Shown here piece after piece: positions 10,333 through 21,262 of a stretch of 64,000 nt of DNA. The translations under genes and the position numbers were made by a program. Numbering within the stretch: position 1 is the stretch's first letter; the number at the start of each line of letters is the position of its first letter. The notes beneath the pieces are model-generated. The model searched no databases. It saw nothing but the letters and a program-made list of their open reading frames with translations, and was not told where the DNA came from. The DNA comes from Triplophysa rosa (Eukaryota > Chordata > Actinopteri > Cypriniformes > Nemacheilidae), in assembly GCF_024868665.1 (NCBI RefSeq), contig NC_079892.1, positions 783,346-847,345 on the forward strand. The letters run 5' to 3'.

Positions 10333-11903
10333 TCTAGTTTTGGTGCCCTGTACAGCACAGCTGAAGCATCTTCAACTCATCTGCCGCAAAACTTAACTTT
10401 AGCGTTTTGAAGTGAGGACAACACTCCAGGCAATACGCCAATGCCCAGCAGTCAGTCCTGTTCAGAGGAAACAATGTCATGTCCATCTCAGGCCAGACTT
10501 CAACAGCTTTCTGTACGAAGTCCTTCTCGTGAAGCTCATAGAGGCTGGGGAGAATCCAGTGGCATAAAAAAAAACTTGTTGGGCTTATATGAAGAATCCA
10601 TTTCTCCAACTGGGCTCGTACAGAAGGAGGGACACATATATGTGACCCTGGATCACAAAACCACCACAAAACTGTTTTTCATCCAGCACATAGTACAGAG
10701 CGGTAAAAAACTCCTGAACGCTGAGATGCATGAAGCTGAACATTGTCTCCTGTCGGGTTCTTTTTTTAAAGAGGAACTTGCCCAGGAATGGACTGCCAGA
10801 TGGATCTGAAACTGTTTTCTTCACACTTTTTTCATCAAACAAAACATGTCGTTCCATCACCCCTCTCTCTGCCAGCTGACCCAGACTCTTCAGCAGGGTC
10901 GGGACAGACTCACTCAAACCCTGACAGTGATGCTCCAGTAGAGTGAACACAAAGTCAACATATATGGATGTGGTTGTTTCCAGACCGCTTGTTACATCTG
11001 TACCATCATTGAATCTTTCTCTGATAACTGTGCAGATGATCCAGCAGATAACAGGACTGGAACAGGCAGTAAACAGGGTTTCATTTGCCTTCACAGACTC
11101 ATAAGCATTCCTGAAGAGCTCCTCATCCTGAAAGAACTTCTGGAAGTACTCCTCCACCTCCCTCTCAGAGAATCCTATAATCTCAGTTAAACGCTGAGGT
11201 TTCTTTAGTATACCTCTCATAGTGTCTGTAGCTGTAGATCTGGTCTTGACCAGCAGGAAAGATTCTGGCAAAATTCAACCCTTCAACAGGGCCTTCAGAT
11301 ATGTTTCAGGTGGAGCTTTTTTATACATATTGTTTGTTTTTTACTTATTTGATGCTTCTCTATTTGAAACTTTGAGTTCATCAAATCCATCGATGAGGAC
11401 AAGAACTCTCTTTGGTGACATCTGCAGGATCTGCAAGATCTGATCTGGTGTTAAATTAGAATTGATGCTCAAGATCTCCACCAAACTCTGCTCTTCAGAA
11501 ATCTGGTTCAGTTCTTTGCATTTCAAGTGAAAAACACAATCAAAGTTTTCTCTGCTGAGATTTCCAGATGCCCAATCCAACATGATCTTTTGCGCAGTGA
11601 CGGATTTGCCTTTCCCAGAGTTTCCCTGAAGAATGACAGCACCAGGCCAGATTCCATTACTATCTGCACTGAAAAGAGCATCCAGGACATTGTTTTCTTT
11701 CTCTACATTATTCTCTGAGCTTATGAGCTGCTGAAAACTCTCTCCCTTGCAGCACAACTCTTCCGTTCTCTCTTTCTTCTCTCTGTGTCTCATTATGATC
11801 AGAGGCTGTATGTAGCGCTCAGACAGCAGCACATGTTCACCAGGTCGAGAGTTATACTCTGTCACAAACTCATATTCCCTCTGGATCCACTTCTTATATT
11901 CGT
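10333..11903 (-). pseudogene. FISNA-NACHT exon with two in-frame stops and a frame change
   Basis: Acceptor tttttgcatag at 11904 opens a FISNA-like segment (YKKWIQREYEF..., ERYIQPLII), then NACHT with Walker A GNSGKGKS (near 11625) and Walker B LIDGFDEL (near 11380). After Walker B the frame meets TAA at 11343-11341 and TGA near 11276 but continues in the same frame through LPESFLLVKTR and GFSEREVEEYF to FSFMHLSVQEFF, as in intact fish NLRs. Near 10600-10670 the reading moves to another frame for ELHEKDFVQKAVE. A run there (10636-10665) resembles the terminus of a common fish repeat, which may mark the lesion. Confidence 0.8.
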
Positions 11904-12196
11904 CTATGCAAAAATACATGAAGCTCATTAGTGAAAAAAAAGCATCAGAGATAAAAATATAACTAAGATGAGATACTCACCTAAATTTTCCACATGACAT
12001 TCAGCAGTTGGTGTGTTGCTGCCTTTGAATGTTTTAACAGTATTAGCACATTTAACTTACTGTATATGTATATAGATCCTACCCCATAAATTAAAGGTGA
12101 TTTACCTGGATATTAAAAGTCTTATATAATTTATTCACCTTAATGTCATGTCAATTTTTTTGGGGGGGGGTATTCACCCTTAAATATGTTTAACCA

Positions 12197-13701
12197 CACT
12201 GAAAAAAATTTGGAGTTAAGTTTACTTGAAAAAAGCTAGGCAAGGTTTTCCACTCAGGAAATGTTAGTAAATTGATCAGAACTGTCCAAGTAAATGCTAA
12301 ACCCATGTATAAGTAGTTTTTACTAGAAATTCCCAAGTACGGGGTCAAGTAAATTTTACTCATCCTTTGTTTGTCAATTTTATTTAAGTAATGCTTCTAA
12401 ATATACTTAATATTTCTCAACAAGAGTCCTAGTTATCTTTTCCTCAGTAGTCTTTACTTGTTTGTTTTTTGTAAATATTACTTGAAATCATATGAGGTAT
12501 TAATATGTGTTAAGTAAAATGTATCTGAAGACCAAAAACGCTGACAGGTATTTCACAAAAATACTTTTATTCAGTGTTTGAATTCAAATATTTAACAGCT
12601 TATTTAAAAAACAGAGAAACAAATAAAAAAGGTAATCAAATAAATCAATTCAGATCCATTAAACCACCTTCACATTTCCTCTGGCATCAGTTAAAAATGT
12701 TTTATTGGTGAGAATGGTGAGTCCAATACCTGTGGAACAGATGAACATGGATGTTAATGCCACAATTAGATTATTTGTCATTAATAATTCAAATTAATTT
12801 ATTGACCTTAATGCATTGAACATAGGCTAACGTTATACCAATTTTTAAAGTTAGAACAAATTAGTTCAAGATCCACCATTCTATCTGCAACAACAACGCC
12901 AGTTCAGAGCTAGCTAAGGCAGAGTTAGCTAAGGGTAAGTTAACACAGTAGGCTACTGCAAGTTTATCAATATCATATTGGTTATATACGGAGCATAAAC
13001 TTGATTTAACTTCATGAATATGCATTACATGGTTAAGTTATTTGTCTAAGTTACGTAATGTTAGACATACGAGACATGACACTACGTTTAGCAAACTGAA
13101 CACTGTCAACATATTAATAGCTTAACTTAGCATCACGTTAATTCTATTATCCATGTGCATAATAAAAAACAACCGCGTTTGCAAACGTTGTCCAGAAATG
13201 TTAGCAATACCGAGACTCAATAACAAGAACTCGAACTCAAACAAACCAGCGAAAATAAAGTTTATTAACGCTGCACTATGCTGCAAACGTTACTACATGA
13301 ATTAAAAAGAAAACATTTAATGACTTACCATAGTTTAATCCCCTCAGGCACTGAAAAAAATGTTTCGATGCGCAAGCTTTCCTCAGGCTCTTCGCGCCAG
13401 TTGTAATGTCCGAAGTGCGCACGCGCAGCTATTATATGGCTGTGTGGAGTATAATTTACTTGCGTTCATCAGTTTTATACATCGCTTAATTTAATGACAA
13501 AACACCAAGTAAATATTACTTGGCATTTTCATTTAAATTTACTTATGTATTAGAGCACAAATAATTACAAAGGAACCTCAAGTAACACATTGAATTAAAC
13601 GCGACATTTTAAAGTAGAAAGACAAAATACAACTTGCTTGTAAAACATACTCGAGTAATGCTAGCTTTATTTACAAACTCAAAAAATCATTTTTTACAGT
13701 G
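12197..13701. repeat. Putative non-autonomous DNA transposon with CACTG...CAGTG ends
   Basis: Starts CACTGAAAAAAAT and ends ATTTTTTACAGTG, so about a dozen terminal bases are inverted with few mismatches. The inside is AT-rich with no long ORF. No convincing target-site duplication was found. Similar AT-rich TTTTTACAGT/ACTGTAAAAA material occurs at 22780-22990, 40235-40550 and 43395-43775. It occupies the NLR intron between exons 2 and 3. Confidence 0.5.
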
Positions 13702-13783
13702 CATGTTTCTTTTTTCTGTAAATACAAAAGGCAGACAGCATCAGTCTGCATTCATTTTAATGCATTTCTCCATTAAATATTAA

Positions 13784-14133
13784 AGGGGTAGTTCACACAA
13801 AAATGAAAATTCTGTCATCTCGTTGTTCTAAACCTGAATAAATGTCTTTGTTTGGTTGAACACAGAGAAATATATTTGGACGAATGCTTGTAACCAAACA
13901 ATGCTTGGACCCCCAATACTAACATAGTAGGGAAAATGACAATGGTAAAAGTAGGCTACCCCAGAACCTTTTGCTACTATGGTATTCAGTGGGGTCCAAG
14001 AACTGCTTGGTTATAAGCATTTTTTTAAATATCTTTCTCTGTATTCATCAGATCAAAAATAATTCTACAGGTTTAGAACTTCAAAGGTGAGTAAATGATG
14101 ACAGAAATTGTATTTTTGGGGTGAACTATACCT
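13784..14133. mobile_element. Angel-type MITE
   Basis: TTAA at 13780-13783 and 14134-14137 flank a 350-bp element whose ends read AGGGGTAGTTCAC and, inverted, GTGAACTATACCT, with gaaaattctgtcatc and gatgacagaaatt just inside. No coding capacity. Confidence 0.85.
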
Positions 14134-14355
14134 TTAATGCAAGTCATCGATGACTCAGGATGTCAGTCCATAACGTTGTGCCTTTTGTAATTTTACAGAT
14201 AAAAGTAACTTAAAGATTCATCACATCATTAAGGTGAGTAAATAAAAACAGAACCGTTTGCATGAAATATACCTTTTACTGACAGATGTATTAAATATGT
14301 ATTATACTACATGGTTGAAATGTGTTAACTTGTCAGCACATGCAACCTAACCTAC

Positions 14356-14656
14356 CCTGACATAATTACAATTTTGCTTCCGGCATCTTTAAGAAGTGCT
14401 CTTACTGAGATCTCTAAGAAGAAACGCTGCATGCTTTTCCAGTCAGAATAAAAGTCAGATTTAACTGCATTTCCTCCAGGATGCAAGACTCCATGTAACA
14501 CCCTCATTCTCTTCTGGTTGGTATCTGCTGCTTTGATCTCACAGTATGACTCCCATCCCAGCATTCCATTTGACCAAAACTCATCTGCTATTGGCATCAC
14601 CGCTTTGTCCACCCTCTGAACGAGTGTCGCCCAGTGAGCGTCCACAAACTGAGTAC
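14356..14656 (-). CDS. CARD exon of the NLR gene
   Basis: With exon 1 (15446-15428) it encodes MDHDATSTQFVDAHWATLVQ and onwards, followed by VMPIADEFWSNGML and a motif NQKRMRVL. The pattern FVDxHxxxLxQRV...MPIADxL is typical of fish CARD domains (caspase-1/ASC/NLRP1 type), about 90 residues. The acceptor cag precedes GTACTCAG; joining to exon 1 creates an AGT codon and keeps the frame. The donor is probably GTAGGT at 14355-14350, leaving phase 2, which fits exon 3. The frame stays open to 14352. Confidence 0.7.
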
Positions 14657-15560
14657 CTGGTGAAGAGAAACCAGTTCACAATACCAGTTCATAACAATCA
14701 AGAACGTCAAAGAGCACATTTCAGCACAAAGGTTTAAGCCTTACAGAATCGATTGGAGAGTAGAATCAGCTGTTATACACTGTATCGCATGAATGTGTTT
14801 CCATACTTTATGATGCCAACATTACGAATACATTACAATAATCCCATTTACAATAATATTTTGCCCATAGGAAAACTACCCAATGGTTTATTACAGTAAA
14901 GCATATTAATCATATTTTTGGTGGATTGCTTACCTTTTGTAATTGAGTTGTACTTCATGGTACAACTATGGTTACTGTAGTGAGGCAATGGTAACTGTGG
15001 CTAACATTGTTTAACCATAAATAAAATAGTTAAAACTGTGGTTACTGTATTAATATTAATGCCATGGTTAATTTAGGAATGTGCCACGAATGCAACGTTT
15101 AGTCAAGTTTACTTTGGCTGAAATTAGTACAGTATTTATTACGGATTCTTAATTTTTATATAAAAAATATATTTCATATTAAATAGTTGGGGTTAGGAGA
15201 CCCTCTGTTTTAAGACAATAAACTGAAAGAAGTTAATCCAAAATTTAAATTTTCTTTTATCATTTTGTCATCCTCATGCCACTTATCCGACACCATTAAG
15301 TATTAAGCCATAGTAAGCAAAAATAAACCACCATATTTGCACGCTTATTTAGTTTAAGCATGACGTAGGCTATGTTGTAACAATTTATTTAAAAATTATT
15401 ATTATATATTTTACTGTTATGACTTACTTGTGGCGTCATGGTCCATGGTGTAACATATACACTGATCTGCTGTGGTTTCTTCAGTACGGGAAAGATATCT
15501 GAGATTATCACTTAAAATAAAACGTTGAAAGGCGTATAGATTTTCGTGACGTCAACAGGT

Positions 15561-15631
15561 GTTCCGGTAAATTCAGTTCCCGTTTCCACTTGGCGCAGCG
15601 CAACATCAAGACGAACTGAATTCACCGGAAC
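15561..15631. repeat. 19-bp inverted repeat beside NLR exon 1
   Basis: Arms 15561-15579 (GTTCCGGTAAATTCAGTTC) and 15613-15631 pair at 18 of 19 positions around a 33-nt loop. It lies 115-185 bp upstream of the NLR start codon on the minus strand, where the promoter or 5' UTR should be. Could be a small MITE or a regulatory stem. Confidence 0.85.
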
Positions 15632-16319
15632 TGTTATAAACAACGATGAACTATTTACAACATAGGAGTGTTGAACATTGACACCACAACAGCGGTCCGA
15701 TGACTTGAAAACGTTTTACATCTAAGATGGCTTAAGTTGACCTATTTATCAGTCTTAAAACATTACACAAACAAAGGTATACAAATGTGAATGTCGCTAA
15801 ACCAACTTCTAACTTTCATAAACGGAGGAACTCGGATGCGGAACAGGAATCATTTCACCTTTGTGTTTTGAGCCGTTGTGGGTGCGGACTATAAAGTGAG
15901 GAAGTCATTTTTTTAAGTGGTAACGTTAGACAACAATAAAAATCGCGCTCACTGCTCAACAGTTTTATGCGTCAACAGCATGACATTGTAAATGTATTTT
16001 AGTCATTCAACATTCACACCTGCTGAAAACAAAAGCAATACAATTTCTAACGTTTTCTATCTTAAATGCCATTATGAACAGGCTGTTTACCTTTTAAAAC
16101 CATCACATAATACTTTCGGGACCGTTGCATAAACTGCTTAGACTAGTCTTAGATGTTAGTCATGTATAGACTGGTCATAACTTCTTTAAATCAGTTACAT
16201 AAAAATGTAGATTGAGCTAATCGAAATATGAAAAATAATGATTAGTCCAAATAATTCCTAGTCTGTGAGAATTAGCGGCTAACATCGTGTCTCACCGGAC
16301 GCGACACGACACCTGCTTG
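15632..16319. other. NLR upstream region; no gene seen
   Basis: Host sequence between the inverted repeat and the truncated hAT/retroviral block. Expected promoter region for the minus-strand NLR. No TATA box was assigned. Confidence 0.4.
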
Positions 16320-16438
16320 CAGGGCCGGCCCAAGCCTTTACGGGGCCCTAAGCAGAATTTTATTTGGGGGTCCCACTGTGACCCCAATACAATCGAGTAT
16401 TGTCAATGTTTGATTATTTGCACGCACACTTTAAACCT
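16320..16438 (+). mobile_element. hAT-like terminus fragment, cut by retrovirus copy 2
   Basis: Begins CAGGGCCGGCCCAAGCC, the same type of terminus (CAGGGCCGG) as the complete element at 27825-29923, followed by cggggccct. It is interrupted by gag sequence from about 16439, so the other end is missing. Confidence 0.5.
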
Positions 16439-16877
16439 TTGACTTTTGAGCTGTTCACTTCCCCTTTTCTCTCCCCTCCCTGTGTCTTCTGTGAGCTGAG
16501 TGCTGTGGTTGTTAATGCCACTCTAGTCCACATTCTTAGTTTTTTCATAAGCTCTTCTCCTTCACCTATATGTCTGCTTGATTTATACCACTTCACTTTA
16601 TCTTTTTTTTTTTCTGATGTCTTTGTAACCTACAATGTGCTCTTCTCTCCATGTCTCTAATTTTGGGTGCTAGGGGAATCTTCACTTTTTCTTTACTGTC
16701 CCATCCACACTCATCACATAATGCTACCCAACACTTATCAATTTCTTTCTGTCTTTGCTTTCTATCTTTTGGTTCTGCCTGTGCTAATAACATTTCTGTA
16801 ACATTTTGCCACTGCACCAATACTGGCGGACACCCGTATTCGTCGCATTCTTTCTGAAATTCGGCCATTTTACGCAC
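16439..16877 (-). pseudogene. gag: Truncated gag (matrix-like part) of copy 2
   Basis: Starts MRKMAEF at 16877; about the first 60 residues are nearly identical to copy 1. The next roughly 200 bp (about 16560-16690) are clearly diverged and carry a Lys-rich run ending in a stop at 16593. Then 16440-16545 is again nearly identical to copy 1 in another frame. No capsid, nucleocapsid or pol. Confidence 0.8.
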
Positions 16878-17176
16878 AAATTCTATTCACTGTTTGCAAA
16901 AATTATACAGTATCTTTGTCACACAGTTAAGTCATTTTTCACATTAATTTTCACATCAGCAATTGCATTCACTTTCAAAAACATTCAAACATATAACAAA
17001 CAATTTTGGAATATTCCTTTATGAGTTCGCCGACTCAAAGGGATTTATTTCACCCTGGCCTTTTTCGTCCCAGACGCGATTACCACAACGCACTTTATGA
17101 GTTCCAAACTCAAGGGTTTTATTACCCTGGCCTTTTTTGTCCCAGACGCGATTACCACAACGCACACAATCTCAAT

Positions 17177-17314
17177 GGTACTTTATGAGTTTACCGACTC
17201 AAGGGACTCCAACCCATACTTTGGTACTTTATGAGTTTACTGACTCAAGGGACTCCAACCCATACTTTGGTACTTTATGAGTTTACCGACTCAAGGGACT
17301 CCAACCCATACTTT
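17177..17314 (-). repeat. Three 46-bp tandem repeats in the leader of copy 2
   Basis: Units begin at 17177, 17223 and 17269 (ggtactttatgagtt...), differing by one base. The equivalent place in copy 1 (about 5272-5317) has a single unit. Confidence 0.95.
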
Positions 17315-17596
17315 GGTGGACTATAACCACCCGACGCAACGTCTTATACTATTACTTTTTAAATCTGATTTCTCAAACTTCTTTTATAGTTTACTTTTAC
17401 TTACTCAGAATGTTCATCAAGTTCAACACAGCAATTTAGGTATATTCAATAGCAGAATTTTGAATAAACAGGCTTCTGCTTACCTTTTTATCTTTAGGTC
17501 GACCTGTGTGTTGAACTTGAATCCGTTCCGACTGTTCTCGCCAAAAGGCACAAAATCGTCACTATCTCTCGTCAAATCACGTCACGGGTCACCAAT

Positions 17597-18511
<915 letters not shown>

Positions 18512-19920
18512 GTAACCAGCGCGTTATCAGTGCCTGCTTTTTCGCTAACAGAAATCATAGAAAAGGAAACTTATTGTTAGAACATTCACACTACACGTGA
18601 AGCAGCAGTGCTGCAGTCATTTTGGCGCCGAGTCTATTTTTGCTGCCCTGCTTAAGCGCAGTTAAAGTGACATAAGTTACAGTGCTTATGGCCAAAATGC
18701 TTATGGATTCACGCGAAAAGTAACAGTTTTACCTTTAGCATGTAAAGGGGATGATGTCTGTTGTGTTTTAAACCGGCATCATGACTTCCTAAAATAATGT
18801 TTTTTTTAATGAAACCGCAAACACACACCATACAGTAGATGCTACTGTGTACTGTCTATGTGTGAGGGCAGAGCTGGACACTTTCTCCAAGAGCAGCACA
18901 CCACACACCCCCTTGTGTTCCGGTTCCCCCCGGTCTGCTCATGAGCAGTGGCCCACCGGTGCTGAGGGAAACAACTGCATCATGCTGTCAATCGAAACTG
19001 AGCAAATCCTTTTCCACACCTCAGACTTTGCTTTAGTTGCTGGTGCAACCAAAACGTAATCGCCAGAGGCAACCCGTCTGGTTCGGGCAAAGATCTTCAG
19101 CTCTAATGGACCATTCTGAGACTCAAATAACTGCAAATACATACAAACTTATATGGACAAAAGTAATGAACAGGTTTAACTACTTTAGTCATTTCGTGAG
19201 CAAACATCTTAATGCCTCAGCATATAAAAATCTTTTAAAGTGTTCATTTTATATTAACAGTATTGGCAGGACCCTTTTTTATTCCAACATGACAATGTCC
19301 CTGTGCACAGAACAAGATTAAAAAAGAAAAGATTGATTCAGTCTAGTTTGAAAGAACTTGAAGGCTGAGTAGGCAATCCTGTCCAGAAACGTTTTTTGTC
19401 ATGCTGGTTGGAAGTCTCTTAACATCCTCATAGCAATCAATAAGTAAAGCGAAACATTATTTTTATAATTAGGCTATACAGTATATCTTCTGTGAAAGGC
19501 GTAGGGTCAAAAACGTTGGACCAATTACTGCCCTTGGTCCGAGGGCAATGATACGTCATGTGTACATTTTCAGTCAGCGTATTTTGTATCCCACTGCATT
19601 CCCTGTTCATGCAGACATCATACGTCATCAGCACGCTCATGTGCGATGTGCAGGCAGCGGGACAATGGCGGACAGAGAGCTGAAACCTGGAGATGTTCGT
19701 TATTGTTGTAATGTAATTCACTTTGTGCTGTAACGTTTTCTCATCGGTGAATGTGACATGACTTCACTGGAACCGATCCAACAGCTTCTGGTCTGTGCGC
19801 GCGCTCATGTGTTTTGAAGGAGGCATGTCTTTGGATGGTGATTCGCGAGAGGGAGGGATCCTATGATTGCACTGCTAGCAGGCAAACGTTGGCATTTTAC
19901 AAATGATCTACTCTGCCTTT
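18512..19920. other. Repeat-like non-coding region; possible BED-finger remnant near 19000-19110
   Basis: No complete gene. On the minus strand 19110-19000 reads RRVASGDYVLVAPATKAKSE, then VWK, reminiscent of the start of BED-type zinc fingers in hAT/ZBED proteins, but the expected continuation is lost, so at most a fragment. The rest shows nothing recognisable. Confidence 0.3.
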
Positions 19921-19924
19921 AGCT

Positions 19925-20205
19925 GGTCTGCATAAAGTCAAGACCTGAACCCAGCTGAACGCCTTTGGTATGACCAGTAGGTTTACCAGTAGGTTTACAA
20001 AAAAAATTCATTTCAGAAAAGAAAAGGTCCTGCAACAAAGATGGGAACAAAATTCTTTAATATTGTATTCATGGCGTAGCATTAACATTTTTTGTGTTGA
20101 TGGATTTACTGTATTGTAGTGGATTTACTTACATCAATAAACATCTTTGTTAGAAGGGGCATCCCAATACTTTTGTGTACCTACATACAGTATAGTACTC
20201 AAAGG
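19925..20205 (+). mobile_element. Tc1/mariner relic (3' end)
   Basis: A decayed DDE-transposase segment (gacctgaacccagctgaacg, corresponding to a DLNPxE motif, then a WYD-like triplet) is followed by a terminus reading catcccaatacttttgtgta and TATA-like flank. Only the 3' part remains. Confidence 0.6.
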
Positions 20206-20564
20206 ACCTATAGGCACATTATATGCCTCATAATAAAATTGTAAAATAGTTCTCAGGGTTAAAAAAATCTTTAGTGTGTAAGTATGAAATATCAATATTG
20301 ATTTCTGAACATTCTTTGCCAATAAATGTTATTAAGGAACAGATGGAATGGCCCTTGTTGGAATGACAGATCTTGTTTCATCATCAAAGAGTCGATCTGG
20401 GTTAGTGGAGACAAATCTAAGAACCTAGATCAAAAGCAAGATCAAAGATCAAAGAAGCCTAAAACTTAGCATCCCCAAGATGCTTGGTACAGCCAACCTG
20501 AAAACCACAACACTGTGAAAATGTAAATGCATCCTTTATGTTTTATGCCATGACTGTATTATAT

Positions 20565-20990
20565 ACAGCCACAGAAAAAAATTAAGAGACCATTCCAAAT
20601 TTTAATTTCAAATCAGATTTTCTAGATGTATTGTGGCCATTCCAGTATAGCGTTTCTTGAATTTCAACCAAGTTAAACCTTAGGCGTGACATAAAGTCAT
20701 CAAACAGCAATGTGAAACACTGACAGCATGACAACATGTTGAAATTTTCCTAAATACATGTACAAATATTACTGTTGTATTGCTCAAAAGTGATTATGAA
20801 CTTTTTCTTTGCAGTATTTGAGGTCTGAAAACATACAGAGCATTTTGATTATTTTGATCTGTTTCTCCAGTTTTCATTTTCTGCTAATGCAAAATGAATG
20901 AAACAAAATGATAATTTTACATAAACACCTATAAATAGTAAAATCAGAAAAATAGTCTCTGAAATGCTCTTTTTCTGTATATTGTTTGTT
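20565..20990. repeat. Probable non-autonomous mariner-like repeat
   Basis: Left end atacagccacagaaaaaaat followed by taagagaccattcc and right end with agtctctgaaatgctctttt are partly inverted to each other, a form I know from interspersed fish repeats. No coding capacity. Boundaries are approximate. Confidence 0.4.
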
Positions 20991-21087
20991 TTGCCTGTTG
21001 TTATGCACTGGTATCTTAGGATACAAAATAATCTCTTCCAATGTCATTGCAAAAAAGTTAGATAGGAAATGTGCTGCTGTCTGCGTC

Positions 21088-21262
21088 AATAGCCTGGTGG
21101 TTAGTAGGCCGACATATAGCGCTAATAAGCTCACGGCAACCCTAATTCGATTCCCGTCTTGTGTGGTCCTTTGCCAATTCTGCTCCCCTGTCTCTACCCA
21201 GCACTTTCCTGTCACCTCTCCACTATCCTATCACAATAAAGGCAAAAACCTCATAAGTATAA
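21088..21262 (+). mobile_element. tRNA-derived SINE
   Basis: An A-box-like segment (cctggtggttagtaggc) and B-box-like segment (aattcgattccc) about 50 bp apart, then a CT-rich body (ctcccctgtctctacccagc) and a tail caataaaggcaaaaacctc with an A-run. Typical fish tRNA-derived SINE layout. Confidence 0.75.

Larger units (their letters stand above)
6876..15446 (-). pseudogene. CARD-FISNA-NACHT-LRR (fish NLR) gene, probably inactivated
   Basis: Exons inferred from frames and GT-AG sites: exon 1 15446-15428 (start ATG, 19 coding bases, donor GTAAGT); exon 2 14656-14356 (CARD); exon 3 12018-11981; exon 4 11903-10333 (FISNA, NACHT, winged-helix/NACHT-associated part); LRR exons 9551-9468, 9383-9216, 7667-7521, 7409-7251 and 7047-6876. 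NLR proteins are cytosolic sensors; CARD-bearing fish forms are thought to recruit inflammasome partners. Phases match across exons 1 to 4 and through the first four LRR exons (phase 2, lengths 84, 168, 147, 159). The NACHT exon has in-frame TAA (11343) and TGA (about 11276), a frame change near 10600-10670, and a stop just before the donor. The 172-bp last exon breaks the phase pattern. Pseudogene is the simplest reading; assembly error or a null allele is possible. Confidence 0.75.
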
